DNA of 64,000 nucleotides from Streptomyces alboflavus (GTDB lineage: Bacteria > Actinomycetota > Actinomycetes > Streptomycetales > Streptomycetaceae): the NCBI RefSeq assembly GCF_000716675.1, contig NZ_JNXT01000005.1, positions 156,963 to 220,962 of the forward strand, read 5' to 3'. The notes beneath the pieces are model-generated. The model was not told where the DNA came from. It was given only the letters and a program-made list of their open reading frames with translations, and ran no database searches. The position numbers and the translations under genes are program-made. Below are positions 1 to 7,887 of the stretch, one piece after another (position 1 is the first letter of the stretch; the number at the start of each line of letters is the position of its first letter).

Positions 1-301
1 ACAGGGTGATGCGGGCGCTCTCGCCGCCGACGCTGGTGTGCACCACGTTGCGTACCGAACGACCCGCCATGCCGCGCGCCTCGGTGCCGGGTTCGGCGCC
101 CGCGGGGGAGGCGGACCAGGTACCCACCCAGGTGCCCGCCGACGCCGGGGCCGCGGAGTTGCGCGGCCCGCGCGGCGAGGCGCTGAGCTGGTCCTTCGTG
201 TCGTCGTCGGCGCCCGTGACGCCGATGTATATGGCCGCCGACACGACCACGACGATCGTGAGCACGGCGGCCAGCAGTGCATAACCGTGACGCTTGGTCA
301 T
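1..301 (-). CDS. SGNH/GDSL-type hydrolase, N-terminal fragment
   Basis: Only the first 100 codons lie in the window; the gene continues past base 1. Translation from the ATG at 301 gives a short basic start, one hydrophobic segment (about residues 8-28) and then the segment TWVGTWSASP, followed by RNVVHTSVGGESARITL. This opening is typical of secreted Streptomyces SGNH/GDSL esterases, where the GTW(S/T)ASP stretch begins the mature enzyme. The catalytic Ser, Gly, Asn and His blocks are outside the window, so activity cannot be checked. The hydrophobic segment is a signal peptide or a type II membrane anchor. It is divergent from the DUF445 gene, with about 240 bp between. Confidence 0.75.
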   Translation of the reverse strand, partial: MTKRHGYALLAAVLTIVVVVSAAIYIGVTGADDDTKDQLSASPRGPRNSAAPASAGTWVGTWSASPAGAEPGTEARGMAGRSVRNVVHTSVGGESARITL

Positions 302-314
302 GCGGGCTGTTTCT

Positions 315-370
315 CCTCGGGCAGGGGGAGCCCGAGGCTCCGGTGTGAACACCCCATGATGCGTCATGGG
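315..370. promoter_or_regulatory. Two inverted repeats in the divergent intergenic region
   Basis: Two symmetrical elements lie between the divergent hydrolase and DUF445 genes. One is an 8-bp stem, CCTCGGGC at 315-322 with GCCCGAGG at 330-337, inside the hydrolase leader. The other is a 7-bp inverted repeat, CCCATGA/TCATGGG, at 353-359 and 364-370 with a 4-nt spacer, which looks like an operator for a dimeric repressor. The regulator is unknown. Confidence 0.35.
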
Positions 371-544
371 CCGCGAGAGGGCCGACACTGCCCCCCTCCG
401 CTCACTCAGACGCCGGGAACTTGTGGTTCGTTCCAGGAGTCGGACTGGAAGGGACAATGCGAACGGGTACGACGACGGCGTACGACTGACGTACGCACCA
501 CCAGGCACGCGCAGGAACAGCGACGCGAAGACGGGGCTCCAGGG

Positions 545-1924
545 ATGCAAGGTACGAACACGGAGGAAGCGGCCGAGGCGGGCAGGGAACAGCATGCCCG
601 CGGCGGCCGCTCCCCAAGCGCGGGCGGCGGACCCGCCGCAGGACCGGGCGGCCCCGGCGGCCCCGGCGCCTTCAGCGAGGCCGACGCGGAGAAGCAGCGC
701 GGCGTCCGCCGGATGAAGCTGACCGCGACGGGCCTGCTGCTGTTCGTCGCCGTCGTGTACGTCCTCGCGAAGTGGGCGCAGAACACGGGCGCCGGGCCCT
801 GGGCCGGATATGTCGCGGCGGCCGCCGAGGCGGGCATGGTCGGCGCGCTCGCCGACTGGTTCGCGGTGACGGCCCTGTTCCGGCACCCCCTCGGCATCCC
901 CATCCCGCACACGGCGATCATCCCGAAGAAGAAGGACCAGCTCGGCGCCTCCCTCGGGGACTTCGTGGGCGAGAACTTCCTCTCCCGGACGGTGGTGCGC
1001 CAGCGCCTGCGCGCCGTCGGCATCGGCAGCCGCCTCGGCACCTGGCTCGCCGAGCCGGAGCACGCCGACCGCGTCACCGCCGAGCTGGCCACCGCGCTGC
1101 GCGGCGCCCTCACCGTCCTGCGCGACTCGGACGTGCAGGCCGTCGTCGGCGAGGCCATCACGCGCCGCGCCGACGCCCAGGAGATCGCGCCCGGCATCGG
1201 CAAGATGCTGGAGAAGGTCGTCACGGACGGCGGCCACAAGCGCGTCGTGGACCTGGTGTGCGTGCGCGCCCACGACTGGCTCGTGGCGCACGCCGACTCC
1301 GTGATGGACGCCGTCGAGGGCGGCGCCCCCGGCTGGACCCCGCGCTTCGTCGACAAGAAGGTCGGCGAGCGGGTCTACAAGGAACTCCTGCGCTTCGTGA
1401 CCGAGATGCGCGACATGCCAGGACACCCGGCCCGCGGCGCCCTCGACCGCTTCCTCACCGACTTCGCCGCCGACCTCCAGTCCGACACGGACACCCGCGC
1501 CCGCGTCGAGAACCTCAAGCGCGAGGTCCTCGCCCGCGACGAGGTGCAGGACCTGATCGCCTCCGCCTGGTCCGCGGTCCGCCAGATGGTCGTGGCCGCC
1601 GCCGAGGACGAGCGCAGCGAACTGCGGCTGCGCGTCCGGGCGGCCCTGCTCTCCCTCGGGCAGCGCATGGCCACCGACACCCGCCTCCAGGAGAAGGTCG
1701 ACGGCTGGGTCGAGGGCGCCGCGGTGTACGTCGTGACGACGTACCGCGACGAGATCACGTCCCTCATCACGGACACCGTCGCGAGCTGGGACGCCGAGCA
1801 CACCTCGAAGAAGATCGAGGCCCACATCGGCCGCGACCTGCAGTTCATCAGGATCAACGGCACGGTGGTGGGGTCACTGGCGGGACTCTTGATCTATACG
1901 GTGTCGCGGGCGCTGGGGGCTTAG
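545..1924 (+). CDS. DUF445 family membrane-associated protein
   Basis: 459 residues from the ATG at 545. The reading frame stays open further upstream, but only from here does the composition look protein-like, and family members are of similar size. A Gly/Pro/Ala-rich tail of about 45 residues precedes a transmembrane helix (LTATGLLLFVAVVYVLAKW). Next comes the family hallmark GMVGALADWFAVTALFRHP and then IPHTAIIPKKKDQLGASLG, both typical of DUF445 (YjiN-like) proteins. A second hydrophobic helix sits at the extreme C-terminus (VVGSLAGLLIYTVS). The long middle is charged and helical. The function is not known; a membrane-anchored helical protein is all the sequence supports. No strong ribosome-binding site is seen, so the start is tentative. 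Confidence 0.8.
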   Translation: MQGTNTEEAAEAGREQHARGGRSPSAGGGPAAGPGGPGGPGAFSEADAEKQRGVRRMKLTATGLLLFVAVVYVLAKWAQNTGAGPWAGYVAAAAEAGMVGALADWFAVTALFRHPLGIPIPHTAIIPKKKDQLGASLGDFVGENFLSRTVVRQRLRAVGIGSRLGTWLAEPEHADRVTAELATALRGALTVLRDSDVQAVVGEAITRRADAQEIAPGIGKMLEKVVTDGGHKRVVDLVCVRAHDWLVAHADSVMDAVEGGAPGWTPRFVDKKVGERVYKELLRFVTEMRDMPGHPARGALDRFLTDFAADLQSDTDTRARVENLKREVLARDEVQDLIASAWSAVRQMVVAAAEDERSELRLRVRAALLSLGQRMATDTRLQEKVDGWVEGAAVYVVTTYRDEITSLITDTVASWDAEHTSKKIEAHIGRDLQFIRINGTVVGSLAGLLIYTVSRALGA

Positions 1925-1969
1925 CGGGGTCACTGGGGGCTTAGCGGGGCTACTGGTGGCTTAGCGGGG

Positions 1970-3364
1970 TCAGGGGCGCCCCCGTCCTGCCGCCGGTGAC
2001 GGTTCCCGCCGTGCGGGGCTCGCCAGCGAAAGCAGCGCCGCCGTCGCGCACAGCGCCGCCGTCCCCACCCACACCAGGTCGTACGACCCGAACGCGTCCC
2101 GGGCCGCGCCGCCGAGGAACGCGACGGCGCCCGCGCCCACCTGGTGCGCGGAGTTGATCCAGCCGAACACGATCGCCGCGTCGGCGCCGAAGTACGCGCG
2201 GCTCAGCGCGATCGTCGGCGGCACCGTCGCCACGTCGAGCAGCCCGAAGACCACCACGAAGGCGACCAGCGGCGGCTGGACGGTGGCCGTGAGCAGCAGG
2301 GGCAGCGCGAGCAGGGCGAGGCCGCGCAGGGCGAAGTACGCGGCGAGCAGCCGCCGCGCGTCCCCGCGGTCGGTCAGCCAGCCGGAGGCCACCGTGCCCG
2401 CCACGTTGAAGATCCCGATCAGCGCGAGCAGCGAGGCGGCGGCCGTCATCGGCATGCCGTGGTCGTGCGCGGCGGGCGCGAAGTGCGTCCACATCACGCC
2501 GTTCGTCGACGCCCCGCAGATCGCGAAGGTCCCGGCGAGCAGCCAGAAGGGGCCGGTGCGGGCCGACCGGACCAGGACGCGTACGGCGCGCCGCGCCGCG
2601 CCCGGGACCGGTGCGGGCCGCGGCACGAACTCCGCCGCCCCGTAGGGGCGTTGGTCGATGTCCGCCGGATGGTCCCGCAGCGTCAGCCACACCAGCGGCG
2701 CCGCCAACAGCGCCGCACCCGCGAGCGTCAGCGCCGCCGCCCGCCACCCGTACCGCCCCACCACCTCCGAGAGCACCGGCAGGAACACGAACTGCCCCAC
2801 CACGCTCGCCGCCGTCAGCAGCCCCGTGACCAGGCCCCGCCGCGCCACGAACCACCGCTCGGTGACGGTCGCCGCGAACGCCATCGCCGTGGCGCCGGAG
2901 CCGAACCCCACCAATACGCCCCAGTAGAGCGCGAACTGCCAGGCCGCCGTCATCGCCGTGGCGGTGAGCACGGCCCCGGCGCCGACGAGGCCGAGGGCGC
3001 CCGTTGTCACGTACCGCATCCCGAACCGGTCCATCAGCGCGGCCGCGAACGGCGCGGTGGCCCCGTACACGACCATGTTCACCGCGCTGCCCACCCCGAT
3101 CGCGCCGCGCGACCAGCCGAGTTCGGCGTGCAGCGGCCCGACGAGCAGCCCGGCGAGGGTGGTGAAGGCGCCCGCGGTGACGATGGCGAGGGCGGCGGTG
3201 GCGGCGACGGTCCAGGGGGTGAGGGGGAGGCGGGGCCTGCGCGGGGCGGGGGAGGTGGTGAGGGCGGACGGGGCTTGCGCTGGGGCTTGCGTTGGGGCTG
3301 GGGCTGGGGCTGGGGCCGGGGTCGGGGACGGCTTGCGTGGTGACGCACTCGACGACGTACTCAT
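1970..3364 (-). CDS. Major facilitator superfamily transporter
   Basis: 464 residues from the ATG at 3364. About 35 Pro/Ala-rich residues precede twelve predicted membrane helices. A family-type loop follows helix 2 (AALMDRFGMR) and a long central loop (around residues 210-245) divides the two halves. The pattern resembles the oxalate:formate antiporter / monocarboxylate-type MFS branch (GWSRGAIGVGSAVNM, GWRAALT-like motifs). The substrate cannot be told. It is transcribed divergently from an AraC/GlxA-type regulator 71 bp away if that gene starts at 3436, with AdpA-like boxes between them. Control by that neighbour is therefore a reasonable inference. Confidence 0.8.
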   Translation of the reverse strand: MSTSSSASPRKPSPTPAPAPAPAPTQAPAQAPSALTTSPAPRRPRLPLTPWTVAATAALAIVTAGAFTTLAGLLVGPLHAELGWSRGAIGVGSAVNMVVYGATAPFAAALMDRFGMRYVTTGALGLVGAGAVLTATAMTAAWQFALYWGVLVGFGSGATAMAFAATVTERWFVARRGLVTGLLTAASVVGQFVFLPVLSEVVGRYGWRAAALTLAGAALLAAPLVWLTLRDHPADIDQRPYGAAEFVPRPAPVPGAARRAVRVLVRSARTGPFWLLAGTFAICGASTNGVMWTHFAPAAHDHGMPMTAAASLLALIGIFNVAGTVASGWLTDRGDARRLLAAYFALRGLALLALPLLLTATVQPPLVAFVVVFGLLDVATVPPTIALSRAYFGADAAIVFGWINSAHQVGAGAVAFLGGAARDAFGSYDLVWVGTAALCATAALLSLASPARREPSPAAGRGRP

Positions 3365-3401
3365 GATCCGAGCGTCCGTCCGGCGGGGTGAGCGGGACGA
3401 G

Positions 3402-3436
3402 TGGCCAGATGGCCAAGGTGTGCAAGCATCTGGCCA
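3402..3436. promoter_or_regulatory. Inverted pair of AdpA-like boxes
   Basis: TGGCCAGATG at 3402-3411 and its exact reverse complement CATCTGGCCA at 3427-3436 form a perfect 10-bp inverted repeat with a 15-nt gap. The half-site matches nine of ten positions of the AdpA consensus TGGCSNGWWY (established for Streptomyces griseus). The adjacent gene encodes an AdpA-type (DJ-1/PfpI plus AraC) regulator, so autoregulation and control of the divergent MFS gene are likely. The second box overlaps the ATG at 3436. Confidence 0.6.
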
Positions 3437-4527
3437 TGGCGACGCGAGGTACGACACAGGGGACGACGCGAGGTGCGACACCGGGGGCGACGCGAGGGAC
3501 GACACAGGGGCGCGCGTCGGGGGACCCGGGGGGCGGGCGCCCCCGCACCGTCGCCGTCCTCGTCCGGGACGGCGTCCTGCCGATGGAACTCGGCCTGGTC
3601 CACCAGCTGTTCGGCAGCGCGCGCGACGCGGCGGGCGCCCCGCTCTACACGCCCCTGACCTGCGCCCTGCGCCCCGGCATGGTCGACACGGACGCCGACT
3701 TCCCGATCCGCGCGCCGCACGGCCCCGAGGTTCTGGCGGGCGCGGACACGGTGATCGTGCCCGCGTCACACCGCGAGGACGAGTCGCTGCGCCCCGGGGA
3801 GTTGACCGCCCCGCTGGCCGAGGCGCTCACCCTCGCATCGTCCGCGCGCCGCATCGCCTCGATCTGCACGGGCGCGTTCGTCCTCGCGGCGGCGGGACTC
3901 CTGGACGGCCGCCGGGCGACGACGCACTGGCTGTCGGCGGAGCGGCTCGCGCGCGGCTTCCCGTCCGTCACGGTCGATCCGGACGTCCTGTACGTGGACG
4001 AGGGCGCCGTGCTGACGTCGGCGGGGGAGGCGGCCGGGATCGACCTGTGCCTGCACCTGATCCGCCGCGACCACGGGGCGGCGGTGGCGGCGGCCGTGGC
4101 GCGCCGCACGGTGGTGCCGCCGCACCGGGAGGGCGGCCAGGCCCAGTACATCCAACGCCCGGTCGCCGAGCCCGAGTCGACGTCGACGGGCGCGGCGCGG
4201 GCCTGGGCCCTGACCCGCCTCGGCGAGCCCCTGACCCTGGCCGAACTGGCCGCCCGGGCCTCGATGAGCGTCCGCACCTTCAGCCGCCGCTTCCGCGACG
4301 AGACGGGCCTCACCCCGGTCCAGTGGCTCACCCAGCGCCGCGTCGACCGCGCCCGCCAACTCCTGGAGGAGACCGACCACACGGTCGACCGCATCGCGGC
4401 GGAGTGCGGCTTCGGGACGGGGGCGTCGCTGCGGGGGCACTTCCAGGCGGGGGTGGGGGTGTCGCCGGGGGCGTACCGGGCGACGTTTCGGGGGCGGGAG
4501 GGGAGCGGGCCGCGTCCGCGTGGGTGA
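3436..4527 (+). CDS. AdpA/GlxA-type transcriptional regulator (DJ-1/PfpI + AraC HTH)
   Basis: 363 residues from the ATG at 3436; in-frame starts at 3388 and 3409 are also possible. A Thr/Arg/Gly repeat-rich tail of about 35 residues leads into a DJ-1/PfpI (type 1 glutamine amidotransferase-like) domain with the nucleophile-elbow-like segment ASICTGAFVLAAAGLLDGR and the family mark ATTHW. The C-terminal third is an AraC/XylS DNA-binding domain with two HTH units (LAARASMSVRTFSRRF; RIAAECGFGTGASLRGHF). This is the architecture of AdpA and GlxA-family regulators. The N-terminal tail is encoded by imperfect tandem repeats at 3439-3515, so the true start may lie further downstream. Its stop codon lies inside the first copy of a 32-bp tandem repeat. 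Confidence 0.8.
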   Translation: MATRGTTQGTTRGATPGATRGTTQGRASGDPGGGRPRTVAVLVRDGVLPMELGLVHQLFGSARDAAGAPLYTPLTCALRPGMVDTDADFPIRAPHGPEVLAGADTVIVPASHREDESLRPGELTAPLAEALTLASSARRIASICTGAFVLAAAGLLDGRRATTHWLSAERLARGFPSVTVDPDVLYVDEGAVLTSAGEAAGIDLCLHLIRRDHGAAVAAAVARRTVVPPHREGGQAQYIQRPVAEPESTSTGAARAWALTRLGEPLTLAELAARASMSVRTFSRRFRDETGLTPVQWLTQRRVDRARQLLEETDHTVDRIAAECGFGTGASLRGHFQAGVGVSPGAYRATFRGREGSGPRPRG

Positions 4528-4647
4528 TCGCGTGCACATGCGCGGTTGAGCGCGGGTGATCGCGTACGCATGCGCGGTTGAGCGTGGGTGATCGCGTACG
4601 CATGCGCGGTTGAGCGTGGGTGATCGCGTACGCATGCGCGGTTGAGT
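4522..4647. repeat. Four tandem copies of a 32-bp repeat
   Basis: Units start at 4522, 4554, 4586 and 4618, with period exactly 32. The core is GGGTGATCGCGTACGCATGC followed by GCGGTTGAGC. Copies 2-4 are almost identical; copy 1 differs in the middle (GTGCACATG). The first unit overlaps the stop codon of the AdpA-like gene. Each unit contains self-complementary stretches such as GCGTACGC and GCATGC. There are no spacers, so this is not a CRISPR array. Confidence 0.85.
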
Positions 4648-4658
4648 ACGCGTACTCA
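4643..4658. promoter_or_regulatory. 16-bp perfect palindrome
   Basis: TGAGTACGCGTACTCA is a perfect palindrome that directly follows the tandem repeats and ends 35 bp before the next start codon. This position fits an operator for the small membrane protein gene that follows. The binding protein is unknown. Confidence 0.5.
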
Positions 4659-4693
4659 GGCCCGGCCGCGCGCGGACCGGCACCGTCGTACAC

Positions 4694-5191
4694 ATGAACG
4701 CACCGAGCTCGCTGCTGACCGTACCGACCTCTCGGCACCACACCTCGCGCCTGCTGCGGAACGCGCTGCGCCCGCTGCGGGGCCGGCCGGCCGCCGAGCG
4801 CTGGGCGACCCGCCTGCTCGGGGCGGGCGTGGCCGCCGCCGCGTACCTCCTCTTCCTCCCCTGGGACCTGCGCAACCGCCCCGAGACGCCGGGCGCGATC
4901 AACGAGACGTCACCGGTCACGGACACGGGCATCACGCTCGTGGTGGTCACCGTCCTGGCCCTGGCCGCCTACTTCGGCCACCGCGACCGCCTGCGCTGGA
5001 CGCTCCCCGTGGTGGTCGCCCCGCCCGCCGCCCTCCTCTGGGTCTCCTTCACCACGCACGAGGCGCCGGACGCCTCGCTCTGGCCGCTGGCGTGGCTGGT
5101 CTTCGTGATGGCGGGGAGCGGTGTGGTGCTGGCGGTGGCGGGGTTCGCGCGGCAGTTCAGGGGGGACGGGCCGGGCGGCCGTTCCGCCTAG
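4694..5191 (+). CDS. Small integral membrane protein, function unknown
   Basis: 165 residues from the ATG at 4694. About four hydrophobic segments are visible: GAGVAAAAYLLFLPW, TGITLVVVTVLALAAYF, TLPVVVAPPAALLWVSF and LAWLVFVMAGSGVVLAVAGFA. The N-terminus is basic and the tail short and polar. No catalytic or binding motif is recognised. It stands alone, with a 16-bp palindrome upstream and a 400-bp gap downstream. Codon use is that of a real Streptomyces gene, with strong third-position GC. Confidence 0.65.
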   Translation: MNAPSSLLTVPTSRHHTSRLLRNALRPLRGRPAAERWATRLLGAGVAAAAYLLFLPWDLRNRPETPGAINETSPVTDTGITLVVVTVLALAAYFGHRDRLRWTLPVVVAPPAALLWVSFTTHEAPDASLWPLAWLVFVMAGSGVVLAVAGFARQFRGDGPGGRSA

Positions 5192-5597
5192 GGTCGGCCG
5201 CGGGCCGGGGCGCGGGCGTGGCCGCCGAGGGTCGGCCGCCGGACGGGGCGCGGGCGTGGCCGCTGAGGGGCGCGTGGGGCGTACGGATCGGGGCAGTCGA
5301 CGCCCCCGGGACGGGCGCCCCTGCCGCCACCGCCGCGCCCTCACCACCCGCACGGCGCTCCCGTACCAGGAAAGGTCCCGGCCACGCCGAGGTGAGAGGC
5401 ACCCCGCCCCCCGCACACCTCCCCGCCCGCCCCCGACCGAATCGCTCGACATGTACCCCCATGACCCGGCCGCCCCAAAGACCCACGCTCCGACCGGAAG
5501 AGCCCGTTACGTGACACCTGGCCGCCGCCTACGTTGAGGTCCGCCCGCCCGGGCAGCCCGCCCGGGCACCGACCCTCTCTCGTACGGAGGTTGACGC
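5192..5597. other. Gene-free stretch with a 38-bp direct repeat
   Basis: No convincing gene is seen here. Two adjacent 38-bp copies, at 5193-5230 and 5231-5268, share about 90 percent identity (core GGGGCGCGGGCGTGGCCGC). The last 80 bp before 5598 are less repetitive and carry the ribosome-binding site of the lectin gene, so the promoter probably lies there. Confidence 0.5.
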
Positions 5598-6023
5598 ATG
5601 GCTCCGATCATCCCGGACGGCGACTACTGGATCCGGAACGCGGCGTTCGAGGACCTGTACGTGGACCTCAGCGGCAACTCCACCGCGCCGAACACCCCGA
5701 TCTGCGGCTGGGAGCTGCACAAGGGCGCCAACCAGAAGTGGCACGTCACCACCACCAACGGCGTGAACCAGTACGTCATCAAGAGCGCCGCGGGCGATGC
5801 GTTCATCTCCCAGAGCGACATCCGGATCTACCCGCCCCAGATCGCGGGCCAGCCCGTCCCCCTCCAGTGGTCGATCGAGCCGGTCGGCGAAAACCTCTTC
5901 CGCATCGCCTTCGTGTACGCCAACGGCGTCATCACCCTCCCGTCCAACAGGAAGGGCACCCAGCTCAACCTGGAGGAGTGGATCGGGGAGCGGAACCAGA
6001 AGTGGTTGTTCGAGTCGGCGTGA
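5598..6023 (+). CDS. Stand-alone ricin-type beta-trefoil lectin-like protein
   Basis: 141 residues from the ATG at 5598, preceded by ACGGAGG about 9 nt upstream. The whole chain looks like a single beta-trefoil. It opens with DGDYWIRNAAFEDLYVDLSG and contains ICGWELHKGANQKWHV and GERNQKWLFESA, so the QxW motif of R-type lectins appears as NQKW near the first and last thirds. No signal peptide and no catalytic domain are attached, so the protein is predicted cytoplasmic or released by another route. A sugar-binding or protease-inhibitor-like role is possible; the ligand cannot be told. It is the only gene in its transcription unit. Confidence 0.75.
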   Translation: MAPIIPDGDYWIRNAAFEDLYVDLSGNSTAPNTPICGWELHKGANQKWHVTTTNGVNQYVIKSAAGDAFISQSDIRIYPPQIAGQPVPLQWSIEPVGENLFRIAFVYANGVITLPSNRKGTQLNLEEWIGERNQKWLFESA

Positions 6024-6162
6024 GGGCTGGTGCGGGCTCGAGGGCTCTCGAGGGCTCTCGAGGGCTCGTGGCGGCTCGTGACGGGCTCGTGACGGCTTGA
6101 GCCCCGGCGCCGCTCCGGCCGCCTGACCGGGCGGTCCGCGGCGGCCCTGCCTGGGGGAAGCG

Positions 6163-6195
6163 CGGCCCCGTGCACCTGATCGGTGCGCGGGGCCG
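6163..6195. terminator. Stem-loop terminator
   Basis: The arms CGGCCCCGTGCACC (6163-6176) and GGTGCGCGGGGCCG (6182-6195) pair at 13 of 14 positions around a 5-nt loop. It lies just after the stop codon of the minus-strand gene ending at 6203, and could also stop reading from the lectin gene on the other strand. Confidence 0.7.
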
Positions 6196-6202
6196 TCGGC
6201 CG

Positions 6203-6517
6203 TCAGCGGCGGCGGTCGACGGCCACCCAGGACGCGAGCGCCACGCTCCCTGCGACGCCGAGGACGGCGGGCCAGGCGCCGACCTTCTTGGCCAGCGGAT
6301 GCGACCCGGCGAACCCGGCGACGTACGCGGCGCTGAGGGCGGCGGCGGTCTTGGGCCCGGCCTGCCGCCGCCACTGCTGGGCGGCGGTGGCTCCGGCGAC
6401 GGCGAGCACGGCTCCGCCGAGGGGGCGCTTCTTGGTGAGGCGGGCTACGGCGTAGCCGCCGAGGAGGCCGCCTGCGGCTACCGCGGCCGCCGGTACCTTC
6501 TCCACCACGTTCGCCAT
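6203..6517 (-). CDS. Small Ala/Gly-rich membrane protein, function unknown
   Basis: 104 residues from the ATG at 6517. Two or three weakly hydrophobic Ala/Gly/Val-rich helices are present (AAAVAAGGLLGGYAVARL, GGAVLAVAGATAAQQW, AVLGVAGSVALASWVAV), separated by short basic linkers such as KKRPLGG. The tail ends VDRRR. Small proteins of this make-up are common in Streptomyces and have no assigned function. A strong hairpin follows the stop, which supports an independent transcript. Confidence 0.65.
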   Translation of the reverse strand: MANVVEKVPAAAVAAGGLLGGYAVARLTKKRPLGGAVLAVAGATAAQQWRRQAGPKTAAALSAAYVAGFAGSHPLAKKVGAWPAVLGVAGSVALASWVAVDRRR

Positions 6518-6608
6518 GCCTGCCTCGCTTTCATCCGGTTAGGGAGGGATCCATCGCTTTGGCCTGAGCGTAACGCGCGGCTATTTCGTAGCGTACGGAG
6601 AGGCCGGT

Positions 6609-6821
6609 TCAGGGGCGCTGCTGCTGCGGGAGCGAGGCGAGGAATCCAGACCATGTCTCCGGCCGGACGACGACCCGCTGTCGGCCATCGGGACACTTCG
6701 AGTCGCGTATGAAGACGTCGTCCATCGTGAGGGCCACTTCGACGCACTCCGTGGTGTTGCCTCCGCTGTACGAGGACTTGAACCAGGAGTGGTCGGGCAC
6801 GGGCTCTGGGTCGACTGGCAC
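6609..6821 (-). CDS. DUF397 domain protein
   Basis: 70 residues from a GTG at 6821. The whole chain is a DUF397 domain: WFKSSYSGGNTTECVEVA followed by FIRDSKCPDGRQRVVVRPETWSGFLA. These small proteins pair with a helix-turn-helix partner in Streptomyces (bldB/whiJ-type loci) and are thought to act in developmental or toxin-antitoxin-like control. The GTG directly abuts the TAA stop of the HTH gene, with no intervening base, so translational coupling is likely. Confidence 0.9.
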   Translation of the reverse strand: MPVDPEPVPDHSWFKSSYSGGNTTECVEVALTMDDVFIRDSKCPDGRQRVVVRPETWSGFLASLPQQQRP

Positions 6822-7667
6822 TTACAGCTCCTTGCGGACGCGGTGGATCACGGATGAGGAGGCTTCCATGTCCAACGCTTGTGCGCGCAGGTAGTCGAAC
6901 GCAAGTCGGTATCGGTCCAGTTCCTCGTCCTTCTCCAGGAAGAGGGAGCCCGTGTGGTAGTCGAAATACACCACATCGAGGGCAGGTTCAGGTCCGCCGA
7001 GGATCACGAAGCTGCCCAGCGCGGCGCAGTGGGCTCCCTTGGAGAAGGGCAGTATCTGAAGCGTGATGTGAGGGGCTTCGTTCGCTTCGAGGAGGCGGCC
7101 CAGCTGCTCCTTCATGATCTCCGGTGAGCCGACGACGCGGCGGATGACGGACTCGTCGAGGATCGCCCACAGCCGTGGCGGCTTCGGCCGGGCCAGGATC
7201 TCCTGCCGCTTCATGCGGATGTCCACGAGCCGCTCGATCTCCGCCGGCGCCAGCTGCACCTCATTGGCCTCCTGCAGGGCTGTGCTGTACCGGCGAGTCT
7301 GCAGCAGCCCGGGGATGTAGACGCAGGCGAAGTGGTCCTCGCGGACAGCCTCGTCCTCCAGGGTGAGCAGGAGGTTCATGCTCTCCGGGATCGAGTCGGC
7401 GAGGGAATTCCACCAGCCTTGCTGCCGGGCCTCCTTGGCAAGGTTGACGAGAACGTTCCGCTCGACGTCGCTGGTGCCGTACGCACGGCAAAGCGCCTCT
7501 ACGACAAGCCACTTGACCGGCCCTTCGCGCGTCTCGTACCGGCTGACGGTGGCCTTGGACACGCCGACGCAGAGCCCCGCCTCCTCCAGCGTCATTCCCT
7601 TGCGCGCACGCAGCTTGCGCAGGGTCGCGCCGAGCTGGCGGCGACGGGTGGTGGCTCTCGCTGGCAC
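6822..7667 (-). CDS. XRE-family HTH regulator with DUF5753 (Scr1-type)
   Basis: 281 residues from a GTG at 7667, with GGAGGT 8 nt upstream. An N-terminal Cro/C1-type HTH (about residues 10-65, RKGMTLEEAGLCVGVSKATVSRYETREG) is followed by the long DUF5753 domain ending near residue 270. That region includes YIPGLLQTRRYSTAL, RQEILARPKPPRLWAILDESVIRR and LQILPFSKGAHCAALGSFVIL, all typical of the Scr1/WhiJ family. It forms an operon with the DUF397 gene downstream and is divergent from an ATPase gene, the usual three-gene Streptomyces arrangement. A role as DNA-binding antitoxin-like regulator is inferred from the family. Confidence 0.9.
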   Translation of the reverse strand: MPARATTRRRQLGATLRKLRARKGMTLEEAGLCVGVSKATVSRYETREGPVKWLVVEALCRAYGTSDVERNVLVNLAKEARQQGWWNSLADSIPESMNLLLTLEDEAVREDHFACVYIPGLLQTRRYSTALQEANEVQLAPAEIERLVDIRMKRQEILARPKPPRLWAILDESVIRRVVGSPEIMKEQLGRLLEANEAPHITLQILPFSKGAHCAALGSFVILGGPEPALDVVYFDYHTGSLFLEKDEELDRYRLAFDYLRAQALDMEASSSVIHRVRKEL

Positions 7668-7768
7668 GTCGGTTACCTCCTCGGCGGCGCGGGCGCCCTG
7701 CTCGCTGGCCGCAATCAGGCTATGCGCGAGGGGAGTTGGTGCTGGTCGGATTCACTCGATGGATTCGC

Positions 7769-7795
7769 GTGAGAAGTTACATGGTGAGAGTTCTC
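7769..7795. promoter_or_regulatory. Direct-repeat operator candidate in the HTH/ATPase divergent region
   Basis: GTGAGAAGTT at 7769 and GTGAGAGTTC at 7784 are near-identical direct repeats spaced 15 bp start to start, between the divergent HTH and ATPase genes. Their location and the flanking HTH protein suggest an autoregulatory site. This rests on the repeat alone. Confidence 0.3.
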
Positions 7796-7887
7796 TATGT
7801 CATGCTCGGACGCCTGGACGGCTACGCAGTGTCGCCGCAAGGGCGCGGTGGGTGCAGCTCGGGCGTGGCCAGGGAGGGAGCCTTGCG

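Noticed and set aside
4522..4647. Possible CRISPR array (regular 32-bp repeats)
   Set aside because: Copies are directly adjacent without spacers and no cas gene is near.
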